Shown: positions 1-15,188, counted from the first letter of the stretch. The stretch is 64,000 nt of DNA from Arabidopsis thaliana (GCF_000001735.4 NC_003074.8:19909261-19973260), one strand, 5' to 3'. The notes: generated by a model from the letters alone, not told the origin. Program-made: numbers and translations.

Positions 1-767
1 CCACCTCCCTCACCGCCATTACCCGCTAACGCAACCGCTAAAGCGAGTAAAATCCACGCGGCTACATCGTTAAAAGCGGCTGCAGCCATCGCGGTTTCTC
101 CTATCTGAGTCGTTAAAAGCTTGAGCTCTGCTAAAATACGCGCAAGTACCGGAAAAGCTGTGATCGAGAGTGCGACTCCCATGAAAACGAGAAACTCGGC
201 GTAACCTGGTTTATCCGCGGCGGTGTAGAGAGTGTTACGGATCACAAACGCGACTCCGACGCCGGCGATAAACGGTAGTGTAATTCCAGCGACTGCGATT
301 CCGAAAGCGCGTTTGCCGCTTCGTCGGATCGATGATAAATCGAGTTCTAGACCGACGAGGAAGAGGAAGAAGAGAAGTCCTATGCTCGCGACGGATTCGA
401 GTATCGGCATACTCCATTTCGGAAATATACGGTCCATGTACGCCATGTTTCTACCTAAAGCCGATGGTCCTAACAAAATCCCTCCCTGAAGAAGAAGACG
501 ATGGCAGAATTGTAAATTAAGAAGATTATTATGGTAAAATTGTAAATAGTTAGTGTGTGTGGGGTTAGAGTGTAATTTTTAACGTACGACAATCTCGGCG
601 ATGACTTTGGGTTGACGGAGAGGTTTGAATAAGACGGCGAGGAAGCGACTGACGGCGATGATTAACGCCGTTTGGACGATGAGTAACGGAAAAGCGAAGT
701 TTAAAGGATTGTCGCCTTGCCATACTCCGTTAGATGAGGTTTTCACGGAGGTTATGTTGAAGGGCAT
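1..767 (-). CDS. CHX20: Cation/H+ exchanger CHX20, 5' part (runs off left edge)
   Basis: Two exons are visible on the minus strand: 767-588 (ATG at 765-767) and 485-1, joined by a GT-AG intron in phase 0. The joined protein, about 220 residues here, begins [20 protein letters not shown] and has the CPA2/KefB-type Na+/H+ exchanger fold: a hydrophobic first helix ([13 protein letters not shown]), then [20 protein letters not shown], the most conserved block of plant CHX proteins, then further membrane helices. CHX proteins move K+ with H+ exchange across endomembranes; CHX20 is known from guard cells and acts in osmoregulation and stomatal opening. The cytosolic C-terminal half lies outside the window. 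A CACGTG at 960-965, about 193 bp upstream of the ATG, fits ABA/stress control, but this is inference. The family is certain; the member name rests on gene order. Confidence 0.93.
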
Positions 768-3398
768 TTTGGGGATTTCAAAGGACTCTCTTATCGACGA
801 CTTTTTTTTTTTGTTTTGTTCTCGTCTATATTTGGAACATGTGATATAGTTCAAGTATGAAGAAGATATGTGAAGAAATTTATAGGCAAAAATTATAAAT
901 GTATTGGTTTGAAGATTCAAAAAAGTAATTATGTTGTTACTTGTAATTTTGGTGCATCTCACGTGTGACTAGACCTTGAGTGGAAGTATTTGGTTTTTTT
1001 TTTTTTTCTTATGATATTTGTTTTTTTAGTAGAAAATTTAAAAACCATTAGATTTTGGGTGCTATAATTAGAAACCATCTATGTCTTTGAATTGTTCATG
1101 TTTACAATAAAGTATAGAAAGTAAAAATCTACTCAAAAACAATTTGTGGTTGCTATAACTCATTCTTATCAGTTTTATTTCAAGCAAAACTAATAACATA
1201 AATTTAGTATTGAGAAGAAAAAAAGAAACAACTCGTCTCACAGACGGAAATTGCAAACTAAAATAAGAGTGGCTTATCACCGAAGCAGGAATCATGTGAG
1301 TCAAACGTGGGACGCGAGAGATGGGCGTTGACAAATGCTGCGTCGGCGTGGATGGGTTTTACAAGTGCAACCAAATTGACACGTATCTATGACTTCTCAT
1401 ATATTCCAAAGTATTTCGATATAAGTTGGCAATATTTTCATTAAATAGAGCTGTTGATTTTTCCAAGAAGTGGTATCTCAATTCTGCTTGGTATTTACGA
1501 CTTTCCTAACTTTTTATCTAGTTTAGATTGTTCGTCAAGTTTGAAATAAAACTGTTGATAATAGCTATGACTATCATATACAGTATGAAAAAATTAAGAG
1601 TTAGATTGTGGCAAAGAGACATCTGAAATTGTAGAAATAAAGGATCTAAAGCAGTGGACTGCCTCGAAGATGCTATAAATTTTGTAATCACACTTTATTT
1701 CGACCATTTCATGGTTAAGTAATTATGTATGTTTGTGGTTTAAGATTAATATAATGATCACACGGTTTTCTATTAGATGTTTTGGAGCGTTAGTTACTTT
1801 TGTGCATATTATCTTAAGGATCTCTCAAATCCGATTGACGCGATAAAAAGGTCACCAAAAGTTATAGACTCGAAATCCATATTTTCTGACCTACCTAATG
1901 GTCGAAATATTAGTCCAAGACACATATCCAATGGAAAAAAACTTATTTAAATTTTTTAAGAGAAACTACGTCAATCATATTACTTTTTAAAAGTTTAGAT
2001 AGTGGGAGAATTCACAAGAATACTGATTACAAAAAAAAAAAAAAAAAAAAAAAAAAAACTGAAAATCACGAGGCGATCGTTATTTCATTTCCCTTTCTAT
2101 GAAATAGATTTGGACTTTTCATGAAGGCAAGCCAAAAGTGCCAAACAAGTGGTCCTCCAAATTTTGAGGAACAGTTAGTTCAAAACATAGCAAGTTTGGT
2201 CTCACCCATCTTTTTTTACATTACAGCTCAAAGATAGAACATTAAAAAAAAAAAGAAAAAAAAAGATTTATAGAGAAGATTCATGAATCTAGCTAGACTA
2301 TTGTACCTTAAATTGCAGCTCAAAGTCATATTTTGCATGTTGATCAGATATGTCATAAGAGTTATGTCAAATACACTTGTTGTATCTCTTTGTAGAAAAT
2401 AAGATTGCTAATCCTAATAATTTTGTTGACAAAAAAAAGAAAGAAAAGAATACATCCTCAATTTATAAAGACACTATAGCTTTGACATTGACGACTCACA
2501 CGCCCAAATAAGGTCGGCAGAGTGAAATTGTCTGTGAAATCATGGTGTTTTAAGTTGTACTGGAACTTGTGTATGAAACAGTCTATAGCAATAATAATGA
2601 AAAAGAAACAACACATTTTGCTCCATAGCTTTTGTATTTGTGTAAATCGGAAAGAAAAGTGGTTTATTATTCATGGTCGAAAAAATCAGAAAAATGGGTC
2701 GATTAGAGAAAAAAGTAATTTTCAGTGGCTACAGTATAAGTACAGCGAACTGTTCTAGGTAGAGAGTCCCATTATACAACAACAACTCATTATAAAATTT
2801 GACTTCAGTAACGACTGATTGAGAATATGTTAATGTACACTAAACTATTGACATTGATGTAATTGTATATTTTTGTACAATTACGTTAGTAATATGGCGA
2901 TTGCACCTGATTGGTGAAGAATCTATATTCTCTTCCAGTTACCCTACACTAGAATTTTTCAATGAAGTTATCACTTGACATAATCAATTTAAAAATTTGA
3001 TTTCGAGACTTCGACGATAAATTTTGTTGGGCCACTACAAAAGGTTTTACTGAGTGCTGACTACTTATTATAATAGGCCCAAACAAAACATATATGTTGG
3101 GCCACTACATTATTAGCCAAAAGATTTTACTGTAACTTATTATGAGCCCATACGGAGCATTTCACAGGGAAAATTTAACTAAACGCGAAAGTGGCGTTAC
3201 GATTATTAGAATGATTTCGTAATAAACAGAGGATTAGTTAAATCACGTTTCGATTACTGTATATGATTAAAAATTAAAGTTGAAGACAATTCTTTTTTTT
3301 TCAATTCATTCATCGTTTAACTGAGAAATTACAAATCTGAAATCCCTAGATGCTGAAATTGAAGAGTTTACAAAATCCGAAATTGCAATCCGAACGAT
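768..3398. other. Intergenic region between CHX20 and histone H4
   Basis: This 2.6-kb AT-rich stretch has no convincing gene. It holds the CHX20 promoter and 5' leader, with a G-box CACGTG at 960-965, a run of 28 A at 2031-2058, and a 70-bp imperfect tandem duplication carrying TGGGCC motifs at about 3025-3152. Open frames of up to 88 codons here have no recognisable domain and plain AT-rich composition. Confidence 0.6.
3025..3152. repeat. 70-bp imperfect tandem duplication with Site II-like motifs
   Basis: TGTTGGGCCACTACA begins at 3025 and again at 3095. Each copy continues through a related GTTTTACTG / TTTTACTG segment into CTTATTATAATAGGCCCA or CTTATTATGAGCCCA. The copies carry TGGGCC at 3028 and 3098 and GGCCCA at 3076. 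The repeat lies about 250 bp beyond the H4 stop codon, with no gene start close by. Confidence 0.7.
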
Positions 3399-3725
<327 letters not shown>

Positions 3726-3871
3726 TTAAATTCGAACTAAGAAAAAGATTATTTGATTTTGCCGAATGGTTTTGATTGATTGAAATGAAAATTGAGTTTG
3801 TTATATAGGATGAGACGACGAGAAGAGGAGGAGTGCTTGTGTTTTTTACAAAACTTTAGGAAGTTGTGTGT

Positions 3872-3963
3872 CGTTGGATCTGAGTTTATCGACGGTCGTT
3901 ATCATCTATCCGCGTGTTTATAATTTAATGATTTTGGACCGTTGGATCTGTTTGCTATCCGCG
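3872..3963 (-). promoter_or_regulatory. Histone H4 promoter: two nonamer plus octamer-like pairs
   Basis: On the minus strand GATCCAACG occurs at 3880-3872 and 3948-3940; it matches the plant histone nonamer CATCCAACG except at the first base. CGCGGATA occurs at 3914-3907 and 3963-3956; it matches the octamer CGCGGATC except at the last base. The motifs form two tandem pairs 150-250 bp upstream of the H4 ATG. These families of elements are known to confer meristem and S-phase expression on plant histone genes. Confidence 0.75.
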
Positions 3964-4660
3964 TCATTATGCCTGATGACATCTGAGCCGTTGATACGCA
4001 ATTGGTAAGATTCATCAAGTTAAAGGAGCGCTCTGGGAAAGTTGTGTTTTCTTTCACAAAATTATTTGCTTCGTTTGGTTAACATTGTATGTGATAGATA
4101 TACATGTGATTAAGGAGAATGCTAGTTTTGTTCTCCCTTGAAATTAGGTTAGTTGTGTGTTTATTTGGGAAAATAGGGAGGATTAAGAACATTGATCTTG
4201 GAATCAAAACTTTTGAGGTTAATGAAAATCTGTAGTGAGAATGTGTTATGGTTGATTTAAGTTTAGTCTTCAAGCAATTTTGATATTTTGAGTTAATTTA
4301 GAGACTTAAGAGGAAGAGAAAATTGTTAACATATATCATGGACTTCAATATTAACCCATTGATGATCTCTATAGCTTTCATTGAAAGAAGTTGGTAACCA
4401 ATTCAATTGATCATCCGTGGTAACTGATATTCATAAGGCCGCCTGATTTTTCAATATTCCAATAAATTCAGAGGCAAAAGAAAGATAATTGATCAAAAGA
4501 GGCAAATAGTTTAAAGGCAGAGTCACTGGTCTCAGACAAAACTCTCTTTAAGTCCGATATTCTAACAAAACATAATTCGAGAAGCTTAGGAATCATAATA
4601 ACGATTTTGCAACAAGAAACCATAACTCTTTACGAGCGATTCACAAACTTAAGATGACGT
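3964..4660. other. Intergenic: H4 distal promoter and RPL36 3' side
   Basis: No gene is seen. The right part, from about 4500, is probably the RPL36 3' UTR. The left part is upstream of H4 and includes a further weak CCGTTGATAC variant near 3992. Confidence 0.5.
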
Positions 4661-5565
<905 letters not shown>

Positions 5566-5781
5566 TCATAGACAACAAACAAACAAAACTTTCTATTCAA
5601 TACAAAATCAAATTTTACAAGAGACGGATTCAGAGATAATAAAGAGATGAAGAGAGTTAAATCAAAAGGGATTGATAGAAGATACCTAATCAATGGATCG
5701 AGCTCCTCCGGTGGTTCAGACAAAAGAAGGACGCCGACTGAAAATTACATTTTTGTATATATACCAGAGAGACTCAAGAAA

Positions 5782-5814
5782 AAACCCTAGTCCAGTTTGG
5801 GCTTTTATTGGGCC
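5782..5814. promoter_or_regulatory. Telo-box and Site II elements of the RPL36 / ACT3 divergent region
   Basis: AAACCCTA lies at 5782-5789, TGGGCT at 5798-5803 and TGGGCC at 5809-5814, just upstream of the RPL36 transcript start. Telo-box plus Site II (TGGGCY) is the known joint signature for growth-linked expression of plant ribosomal protein genes. The RPL36 and ACT3 leaders start about 350 bp apart, so some elements could be shared. Confidence 0.8.
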
Positions 5815-6170
5815 TTATAAATTTTGGGTCAGTTTTGACAAAGTAAATACAAGGCTATAGCTGCTTTGCTAACGTGATTAATTATTTACCATTTACCAAA
5901 AGCCTTAACCGAGGCCGAGCGAGAAAAAAAAACAAAAAAAAGGTAGAGGGCAAGAACGTCATTTCCACAAGGAATTGAATCGGAAAACGAGGTGTGCCGA
6001 ATTCGAAGCCTTTGGACCCGTTTTTATACTTTTTTACTTGCCATTCGTTTTTTTTTGTTCATTGGCCTCATTTGATTACTTGTTTCTTTGATTTCTCCTT
6101 CCATAGAACCGAATTGTTTTCAGTCTGAGATTTCTCCTGCCGAGAGAACGATTTTAATCTATTTTCCTCG

Positions 6171-6653
6171 GTAATGTTATAGCCTAATTTGTGTTTTTTT
6201 CTTTTTCCTGATCCGGATATCGTTATTCTGATTGACAATTGTCAGTTTCATCTTCTATTCTGTGAAATTTTGATTTTTTTCCGATCTGTGATTTCGTCAT
6301 TGTATCAGCGTGCTTATATGCGTTTGAGGCGTAAATGAGTGTGTACCTCATTTATCATTTGCTATGTTTTTTTTTTTTAACAGAGATCTTCAGCTGTAAT
6401 ATTATAATAGATTGAATTGATAACGTGATTCTGGATCTGGAATATATATATGTCACATTCTTCTTAGGATTTGATTTTGTCTCTCTTTGGATATTAATAT
6501 TCTTCACTCCCTTGAAAATGAATCTGTTTATTATAATGTTTAGATATATTCCTTACCGGCATTTGTTTTAGCATAAATATGAAACATAGCATTGACTGAT
6601 TTGTCTTTTTATTATTCTTGTTTTTTTGCCAAATTGGTCTCATGTTTTTGCAG
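6171..6653 (+). other. ACT3 5' leader intron
   Basis: A GTAATG donor at 6171 and a TTTTTGCAG acceptor ending at 6653 bound a T-rich 483-bp intron that ends 10 bp before the ATG. Plant actin genes characteristically carry such a leader intron, and it is known to boost expression. The leader exon probably starts around 6080-6100. Confidence 0.8.
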
Positions 6654-6663
6654 AGAGTAGAAA

Positions 6664-8111
<1,448 letters not shown>

Positions 8112-8921
8112 GCTTGAAGTTAAGTCTGCTTCCGGAGAAGCCCTGGGGGTTTTCCAGTTTGTCCTTACTGGGTTTTTATCTTCGTTCTCTGCTCTTCTTT
8201 GTTTTTCTTCTTCAATATTTTCAGATTCTGGCCTAAGACATTTTGAAGAATTTACATTATCTGTTTGTAGTGTTGGTTAAACTGTTGTCTTGTTCCTTTT
8301 ATTTATTTTGGATGACACAACTGTGTTTGAGTGAATAAGAACTCCTGATTTTTCCAAGTTTAGAGAGGTTATTTGATAATCTTCTTAATTTAGTCTACCT
8401 CTAATTTTTTAATTCTTTTTTGTCAATGTCTACCTGTAACTTTTATCATTGTCGGTTTTGTGTTATGCTACAGTCATACGTTATTCTTTTACTGAAGAAG
8501 AAAATATTCATCACTGTTCAGTGTTCACTGTTCATAAATCACTAACTGAAGACTCTTGATTATAGAAATTTTTGCAAATCACGTCATCAAGCTTATCATA
8601 TTGTTAAAAATGATTAAAGAAACCACATCTACATAATTTACAGAGTATTACATCTATAAAGCACGAATTAAACACAGCACTAAACAGATTCTTGTGAAAG
8701 CCGGAGCACAGTACACAGATTCTTACAAAGGAAAGGCGTGTGAGCACGAACTCTGTCCACATATATTTATGTATATTCCATTGGTGGCGTCATGTCATCC
8801 TGGTTTGAGGATCAGACAAATGCTATCTTCTCGTGTCATAGTTGTTGCATTAAACCTTCGGATCAGCTCATGTCTGAAAAAGCTTCGGAACGAGATTCTT
8901 CCACCAGGACTGTCTGGCATT
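8112..8921. other. Convergent 3' regions of ACT3 and GCP4
   Basis: No gene is seen. The ACT3 3' UTR probably ends near 8340 (GAATAAGAA), and the GCP4 3' UTR extends leftward from 8921 to roughly 8640. A short local repeat, CACTGTTCAGTGTTCACTGT, lies near 8513. Confidence 0.5.
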
Positions 8922-11900
8922 TTACAATGGAAGCGCTGGGCGTTGTCGGACAACGTTTAACACGCCCCTTGCAGTTGCCTGCTACCAGGAAAGAGAGACA
9001 GTGAGAAGCTCCCATTGAGAAAAACTTAAATCTTCTGATTGAAATCCTTACCTCGTAAAAGGAATTGAAGTTTAGACGTAAAAGAAAACGTCTCAAGAAC
9101 GGGGCTCGCTGGCTCCCGGCGAGTTTGCTGCTTCTCAGTATGGTGTACAAGGAATTTGACTTCTTGTTGAATTCCTTAAACCGCAAGATAAAAAATTATG
9201 AGAGACCATTGTTACCTTTGTATGAGTATTACAGTGAAAAGATAACGCACCTCAGCTATGTTTTCAAGTTCTGAAGTGTTTGGGTTGCTTTCTTGATTCT
9301 CAATGTTCCAGCAGAACTGGAGACATAGTTTCATGATGCTATCAAGTATCCTTGAGACGGAACCAATGTCGAGGAAAGATTGAGAGATAAGAGCGGAGAG
9401 GTACCTGCATTTGTATAGTACAGTAGGTAAGTAGAGGGAAAAATTACTGAAAAAGATTTAGGTTCAGACTTGCTTCACAAAATAATAAAAAATCGAAACG
9501 AGAACCAAACACAGAAGAATAAATGCCAGGCCAAGTAAGTAGCATGAAGACTCTTGAAAGAGAACAACGAGCATTGGATATACTTACTCTTGATGGAAGC
9601 CAACGAGTTCAGTGAAATCTTGAGAATCGTGGATGTGAGTTTGCAACACCTTCCATTGAGATTCTATCACGTCAACCTTAAGACAAAGAGAGAATCAAAA
9701 CATGAGAAGTTTTTTGTTTTACAAACTGGCTTATAACCAACTTTGAAATTCTTAGGAAACGTCGTCTTTACCTGAATGTAAAACTGAAGATTCCTTATCA
9801 AAAACGCCATGTGCTCTCTAACACGCCACATGGGTCGTATTCCTTGTCGTCTTTGTTGAGATGTTGATCCGTTTAAACCATCTTTTCGATGTTGAGCAGA
9901 TTCTATATGATCTTGATGCATTACAGAAGCCCATGATTTCTCCAATTCCATCTGAGTTCTCTTTAGCCGTATCAAATATTGGAACACCTTGAGATACCTA
10001 ACACAAGTTTATAGCTCTCAGAGAAAGCATCACATATTTCAAGTTCCAGCAGACAGCCGACTAAAAATTTCATAGTATAATCGATGCAAAAACTTTGAAA
10101 GTGAGAAAAATTAGAAGAAAAGAAGGATATAAGCAGTGCCTAAGGATTATTACTTAGAAAGCACTTCTTGAGTGAAAAACAGTTGCATGGGCCAATCAAC
10201 AGAATACTCCAGAGCAATAGCGTCCCAGCCATCCACAGAGGTGTCTGATGTAAGATTTGCCTTCCCGGTGAGAGATACTTTAGATCTCACCATGTCAGCT
10301 TGAGAAGATCTGACTGTGACTCCAAATGAAGGCATCCTGGTGAGAATAGCAGTTAAATAGCCAAATTAAGGAACAGTTGGGAGAAATAGTTATTAATATG
10401 TGCGTCCCACTTAGCTCAAAGGCTCGACACTAAATCCATTAATACAAAGTCGTTAAGAAGAATTTGATGTGTTACTAACCGTAGGGATACCCTAGAGAAA
10501 TACTTATCTTCCTCCGCAATGGTTTTTGTTGCAGCCTGTGTGTTCCAAAAGAAAGAACATTACAAAAACAATTTGACCTGAACAGAACTTTTATCATGAA
10601 ATTGTTTAAGTTGTAACCACATACCAACTGAAACGGTACCATAAGATCAGATTCTCCAGTTGACTGGCGAGGTGGCAAACGCATCAACTGACGACTCTCC
10701 TCCAGAAAGCACTGAAATCAGAAAGTCTATGAGATGAGAAATTAAATGTCCACAGGTCTTTAACTGAGGCTAGTGCAAGAAGAGGAGGACATGAACAAGT
10801 GGGAGCGACATTAATCACCCTTAATTTTCATTTAAGAGCATCAACAGATAGATTATGTGGTTTACCTGAAAGAAATCTCCTTTTTCTAAGAGGAAATAAT
10901 CTTTCAGAGCTTTAAGATGACCATTGAGATCAGCACGCACAACGACAAGCTGAAGAAAGGAAGGTAATGTGACCCAAAAAAATAAATCCAGAAGATTGAA
11001 GTTTAAAATGTTGTCAAGTGAAAACCTGCCAAAGATGACTGGCTGCTATTGCTCGAACAGAATCAACAGTGCACTCAAATGATCTCTTGTGAAACTCAGA
11101 TGATTCCTGCACACAAACGTATAAATCTAAGTTTACAATCTGAGCTCTAATGTGATCCTAGGAGAAAGGCATATACTATCTCTACGCATGATCTCTATGC
11201 ATGAGCAGTAGGATCGCGTGCTGCATAACCGAAAATCAACTCAGTTATTTAGATTGTTATACTTTTTACCAAAGATATACTGTCCAGTGAGAAAGTACCT
11301 TTAAATCTTTGAGCATAGCTTCAATCTTATCTGCCTCAGATTGTGGAAGCAACTCTCCCCCTGTAAGATCTGCATCTAACTCAGTTTCTGTTTCAGGGAA
11401 ATCACTATGCATAAATCCTCGAATTCTCTGGGAGCCACGCATTGTTTGCTGAAAACTCTTGTCCTTCTGGAACTGGAAAGCAGGACTGGGATTTCGCAAA
11501 ACCCTTATGGCTTTCCCCGCAAAAAGAATTGATTCACCAAGGCGCATAGGAATATAATCAGGTAACATATCCTGCAATATAAGCACAGAAAAATCAATAA
11601 TATAGTAACAGTACCTAAATCAAAAGTGTAAGTGGCATGGAGAATACCAAAGAAATGTGAAATCCAGAGTGCCAATCAGTTAAAGATGTCTCATGAACTG
11701 AGGTACGAGCCAACTTTTCAGATACTTCTTCCTGAGATGAGCGATGATCTAAATCACCATCGTCCTGCCTACAAGCAAACCAGAAATGAGTTGAACATTC
11801 TTTGGAGAAGATAAACAGAAATCAAAGTGCATCTGCAGACGACGGCAGGCCATAATGTATCAATGCAAGTATACAGCAGATACCTAAGCAGAATAAATAC

Positions 11901-13004
11901 ATAATGAGGACCACTAATGACGACATTAAGAAAAACGAGATGGCACTCAGCAAATATCAAGATAAAATTGACAAAACGATGTAGATTTACAATTTACCTC
12001 TTGATGAAAAATTCTCCATGAGGATCCTGAAGAATGCCATAGACCATCCAAGCTGCAAGCTGATTATACATGACCTGATGTCCATTCCAAAGAAGCCTGC
12101 ACGTGGATAAGGGAACAAGCAGGATACAAAAACTTTGACAAGTGGTGACGCTGGACTAAATGATCTCAGTTTACTGAAAATAAAGCCACTGAGGAACAAA
12201 GCTAGTGAATACCTTTGGAGACAAGTCCTCAATTCAGGCACACCACAATGACATCTTTTATTCAATACATTAAGAAGCTGCCCTCCACGAATATCATCAC
12301 GCTCAATCTCAAGAATTACCTCATACAGGGGCGGGAAAAGAACGAAAAACTAGACAGAAAATGGCATTGGACTATCAATAAACACAAATTCATTTGGCAA
12401 ATGCTAATCTCAATCATCAAGTGATAAATGTGTTGGTATTGTACTAGAACATGTACCTTATTGAGCCCCTCTGTAACCGTAGCCAGAATAGGCGTAGTCT
12501 CCGCCAATAGCTTCTGTTCAATGTGAAGAACCGCAGATCTATAGACCGAAAGAATCTCCCCAATTCCATTAGCAATGGCTCTACGGTACACGCTAGGCTT
12601 CTTCTCTCTACTCTGCTTCGACAATTCATCAGCCCGTTCCAACGGATGCACACTGGTCACAGACCTAATCCAGCTCAAATTGCGAGACTTCTTCGCAAAC
12701 CGGTCGAGTTCTCGATAGTAGAACCCTAACTTGATCAACCTTTCGATCAAGTCCCTGCAAGGAAGCGCATCAGAGTCACTAGAAATCAAAATCAGCGGCC
12801 AAATTTACCAGATCAGCGCGAGCAGAGACTAAACCTTTCGCTGGGTTCGATGAAGGAGATGTCAGGAGCGAGTTTGAATGTACATTCATCAGAAAGAGGT
12901 GAATCGGAGTTGAAAGCGAGGCCTAGGGTTTTCCGTTGCTCACGCTCGTCGACGATGAGATCGCCGGTGAAGCCTAAGAGAGCTAGAAGAAGCTCGTGCA
13001 ACAT
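8922..13004 (-). CDS. GCP4: Gamma-tubulin complex component 4 (GCP4/GIP)
   Basis: Sixteen exons: 13004-12835, 12754-12457, 12349-12213, 12096-11998, 11768-11648, 11571-11299, 11106-11026, 10949-10866, 10711-10625, 10535-10480, 10336-10154, 9997-9772, 9676-9588, 9404-9251, 9174-9052, 8978-8922. They sum to 745 residues in one open frame. The N-terminal GRIP1 region begins MLHELLLALLGFTGDLIVDE and includes SVYRRAIANGIGEILSVYR and the LLNVLNKRCHCGVPELR block. The C-terminal GRIP2 domain has WPMQLFFTQEVLSKYLKVF and FLIRNLQFYIQVDVIESQW, the part that binds gamma-tubulin in this family. GCP4 is a structural subunit of the gamma-tubulin ring complex and nucleates cortical, spindle and phragmoplast microtubules. 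The ATG at 13004 matches the family N-terminus; an in-frame upstream codon lies in leader sequence. Nothing is truncated. Confidence 0.95.
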
Positions 13005-14067
13005 TGGGAAATTCACGAAAGACGAAACTGCTAAATATTTTTTGGGGGAGGGAAATTGAAAATCCAAATGCCGTCACTGTCGCCGGACTTGTTGGTTTAC
13101 CGGTGTAGTTCAGTGGCAAATGGTGTAATTTCATGAGAAAACAAAGGTGTTTTGCTAATTTAGAGAGTCTCTTTTTCTCTTGTCTCGGGTCCACTCGAAA
13201 GACCCTTTATTCGGTTTGGTCTTTCCAATCAACACCAATTCGATATGGTTAACCAAACCAAAACTCTATCTAAAAATCCGATATGAAACCGAATTAGAGA
13301 AAAAATAAAATCCGACTATGTTTTAAGAACCGTAGTCGAAACCAAACTTGCTCGTGTAACCACTAACCGGCACCCGGCAAGTGGAGAAAAAAACAATTTA
13401 CTTGACCAATTGTAGGGAACAAAGGTAGTTAAGCTAAGCTTGATTAAGTCAAAATTCTTTTTTGCTACACTTCTAGTTGAGCCAACAAAAATGATGCTAA
13501 ATTATATTATTCGAAGAAAAGCCATTATCTCGATTGACCCTTCAAATAATTTGACCGTTCAGAGAAACCATTGAATCTTGATCGTCTCAGACCTTTTCAC
13601 ATAATATGTATAGACCAATTCAAAAATTGTTTTATGTTTAGTTAGTTCACCGTTATTAAATCAATAAATTTGATTTAAAAATTAGCACGTACGCTTAAAA
13701 CTCTTTAAAAATTGAAGCATGATTAGGTCATTGTCCTGGTTGTATATTTTTCGATGATTTAATCTGACTTCAGGTCGAGCAAGGGACTACTACTTCTCTT
13801 TACACTATAATTTTTTTTTTTTTTTTTAACAGAACCTACCAATACTTTAATTTTTTATTTTGTTCCAAAGTCTGATCAACATTACAAAGTCAAAGTATTA
13901 GTTTATTCCAACAACAACAAAATTGTTATGATTAACAAATTCCCTATATACCTATATATAAAGCTATATCTTCCAAACGTACATAAACCAACTCGCGCGT
14001 TCATAAAATAGTCTATACAAAAATCCTCTTACACTTAATCTTCTTCATAGGAGATTTGAGAGGATTA
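13005..14067. other. Intergenic between divergent GCP4 and LEA3-like genes
   Basis: AT-rich spacer of about 1 kb with a short T-run near 13810. It contains the GCP4 leader at the left and the LEA promoter at the right, with TATATATAA at 13953-13961 about 105 bp upstream of the LEA ATG. No coding sequence is supported. Confidence 0.6.
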
Positions 14068-14566
14068 ATGTCTCAATCACTTTTCAATCTCAAAAGTTTA
14101 TCTCGCTCGATCAACAACACAATCAGAATGTAAGTCTATCCATTTGTATAAACCTTATGGTTTTAGAAAATACTGTATATTGGTTAATTCTTTTGAATAT
14201 GTTGCGTTGTAAACTAAATGAGAATTCTTTTTTTTTTATAAATATTATTCTAGGAGAAGATACATTGTGATCACAAAAGCCTCTCAAAGGGCATATACAA
14301 TTGGAAGTAGTCAAGAGAAGCCATCGTGGGCATCAGACCCTGATACCGGATACTTTAGACCCGAGACCGCTGCAAAAGAGTTAGATCCATACATTGCAAA
14401 AACCTCTCAAGTTCAAGGTAAAATGATGAGAGGAGAAGAGTTATGGTGGATGCCTGATCCTCAGACCGGATACTATAGACCAGACAATTTTGCCAGAGAG
14501 CTTGACGCAGTTGAGCTACGGTCTTTGCACTTCAACAAGAATCAAAAGACGTACGTAGTGAGCTAA
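14068..14566 (+). CDS. LEA3-family (SAG21-like) small protein
   Basis: Two exons (14068-14129, 14254-14566) encode 124 residues. The N-terminus, MSQSLFNLKSLSRSINNTIR, is rich in Ser, Arg and Leu and lacks acids, typical of a mitochondrial (or plastid) presequence. The body carries the LEA_3 hallmark twice: WASDPDTGYFRPE and WMPDPQTGYYRPD, each followed by an acidic, basic and Leu-rich stretch (LDPYIAK / ARELDAVELR). The family includes SAG21/LEA38 and related stress- and senescence-induced, intrinsically disordered proteins, mostly in mitochondria. A TATA box lies about 105 bp upstream of the ATG. The first codon pair at the splice junction (AT|G AGA) is used in frame. The protein is probably At3g53770; its function is known only at family level. 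Confidence 0.9.
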
Positions 14567-15116
14567 ATTATCTCTACATGCATGTGTGGTTAAATAAAAT
14601 AAAAAACTTCTGGTACATTGATTTGAAGTGAGAACTCGTAATAAGGTTTTGGCAAATTATTTGTTTGCCTCATTGCTTCTTAGTTCTTATTTTTCTAACG
14701 CGAGACGCATCATTGTTTAGTCATGTTGACTTTATCAAACAACATGATTTGTTCAAGGTTGCTTCCAAATGTTGGGTTTTATCTGGTGAATCTTTTTAAA
14801 AACAAGTTGTCACGTATTACTATTAGTTATCTATATAAAAAATTCCATTCCAAATTTCTGTTATATATTTTACCAAATGAAAGATCTCCATGCCAAATTT
14901 CCATTTTCAGATTCTAATCAATAAAAATTGTTTGAGAGAGTATTACAAAAAATATATCTACATATTCTTAATTTATTTTTCATTTTACGAGTGGTCTTTC
15001 TATAAAAAAACAAACATTACGAATTTACGATGTAAATTGACCTTAGTAACAAATTAAAACGAGAGAGATATCTATTAAGTAATATATTGAAGTTAGAAGA
15101 GAACATAAGCATCAAA
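14567..15116. other. Intergenic, LEA3-like 3' side
   Basis: AT-rich sequence with the probable LEA 3' UTR. No gene was recognised before the tRNA. Confidence 0.5.
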
Positions 15117-15188
15117 GCCGTCTTAGCTCAGTGGTAGAGCGCGTGGCTTTTAACCACGTGGCCGTGGGTTCGATCCCCACAGACGGCG
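15117..15188 (+). tRNA. tRNA-Lys (anticodon TTT)
   Basis: A complete cloverleaf. The acceptor stem GCCGTCT pairs with AGACGGC (15181-15187), with G as discriminator. The D arm is AGCTCAGTGGTAGAGC. The anticodon stem CGTGG/CCACG holds the loop CTTTTAA, so the anticodon is TTT (Lys). The T arm is CGTGGGTTCGATCCCCACA. Internal A and B boxes (TAGCTCAGTGG and GGTTCGATCC) are intact. A T-rich stretch from 15190, with a T6 run, gives the Pol III terminator. No intron. Confidence 0.97.

Noticed and set aside
2031-2058. A28 run as a retrocopy or SINE tail
   Set aside because: No upstream body with Pol III boxes or gene homology and no flanking target duplication; likely a simple homopolymer.
2522-2758. 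78-codon plus-strand frame as a gene
   Set aside because: Composition follows the AT-rich background (Lys/Ile/Asn-rich), with no signal peptide or domain and no supporting promoter.
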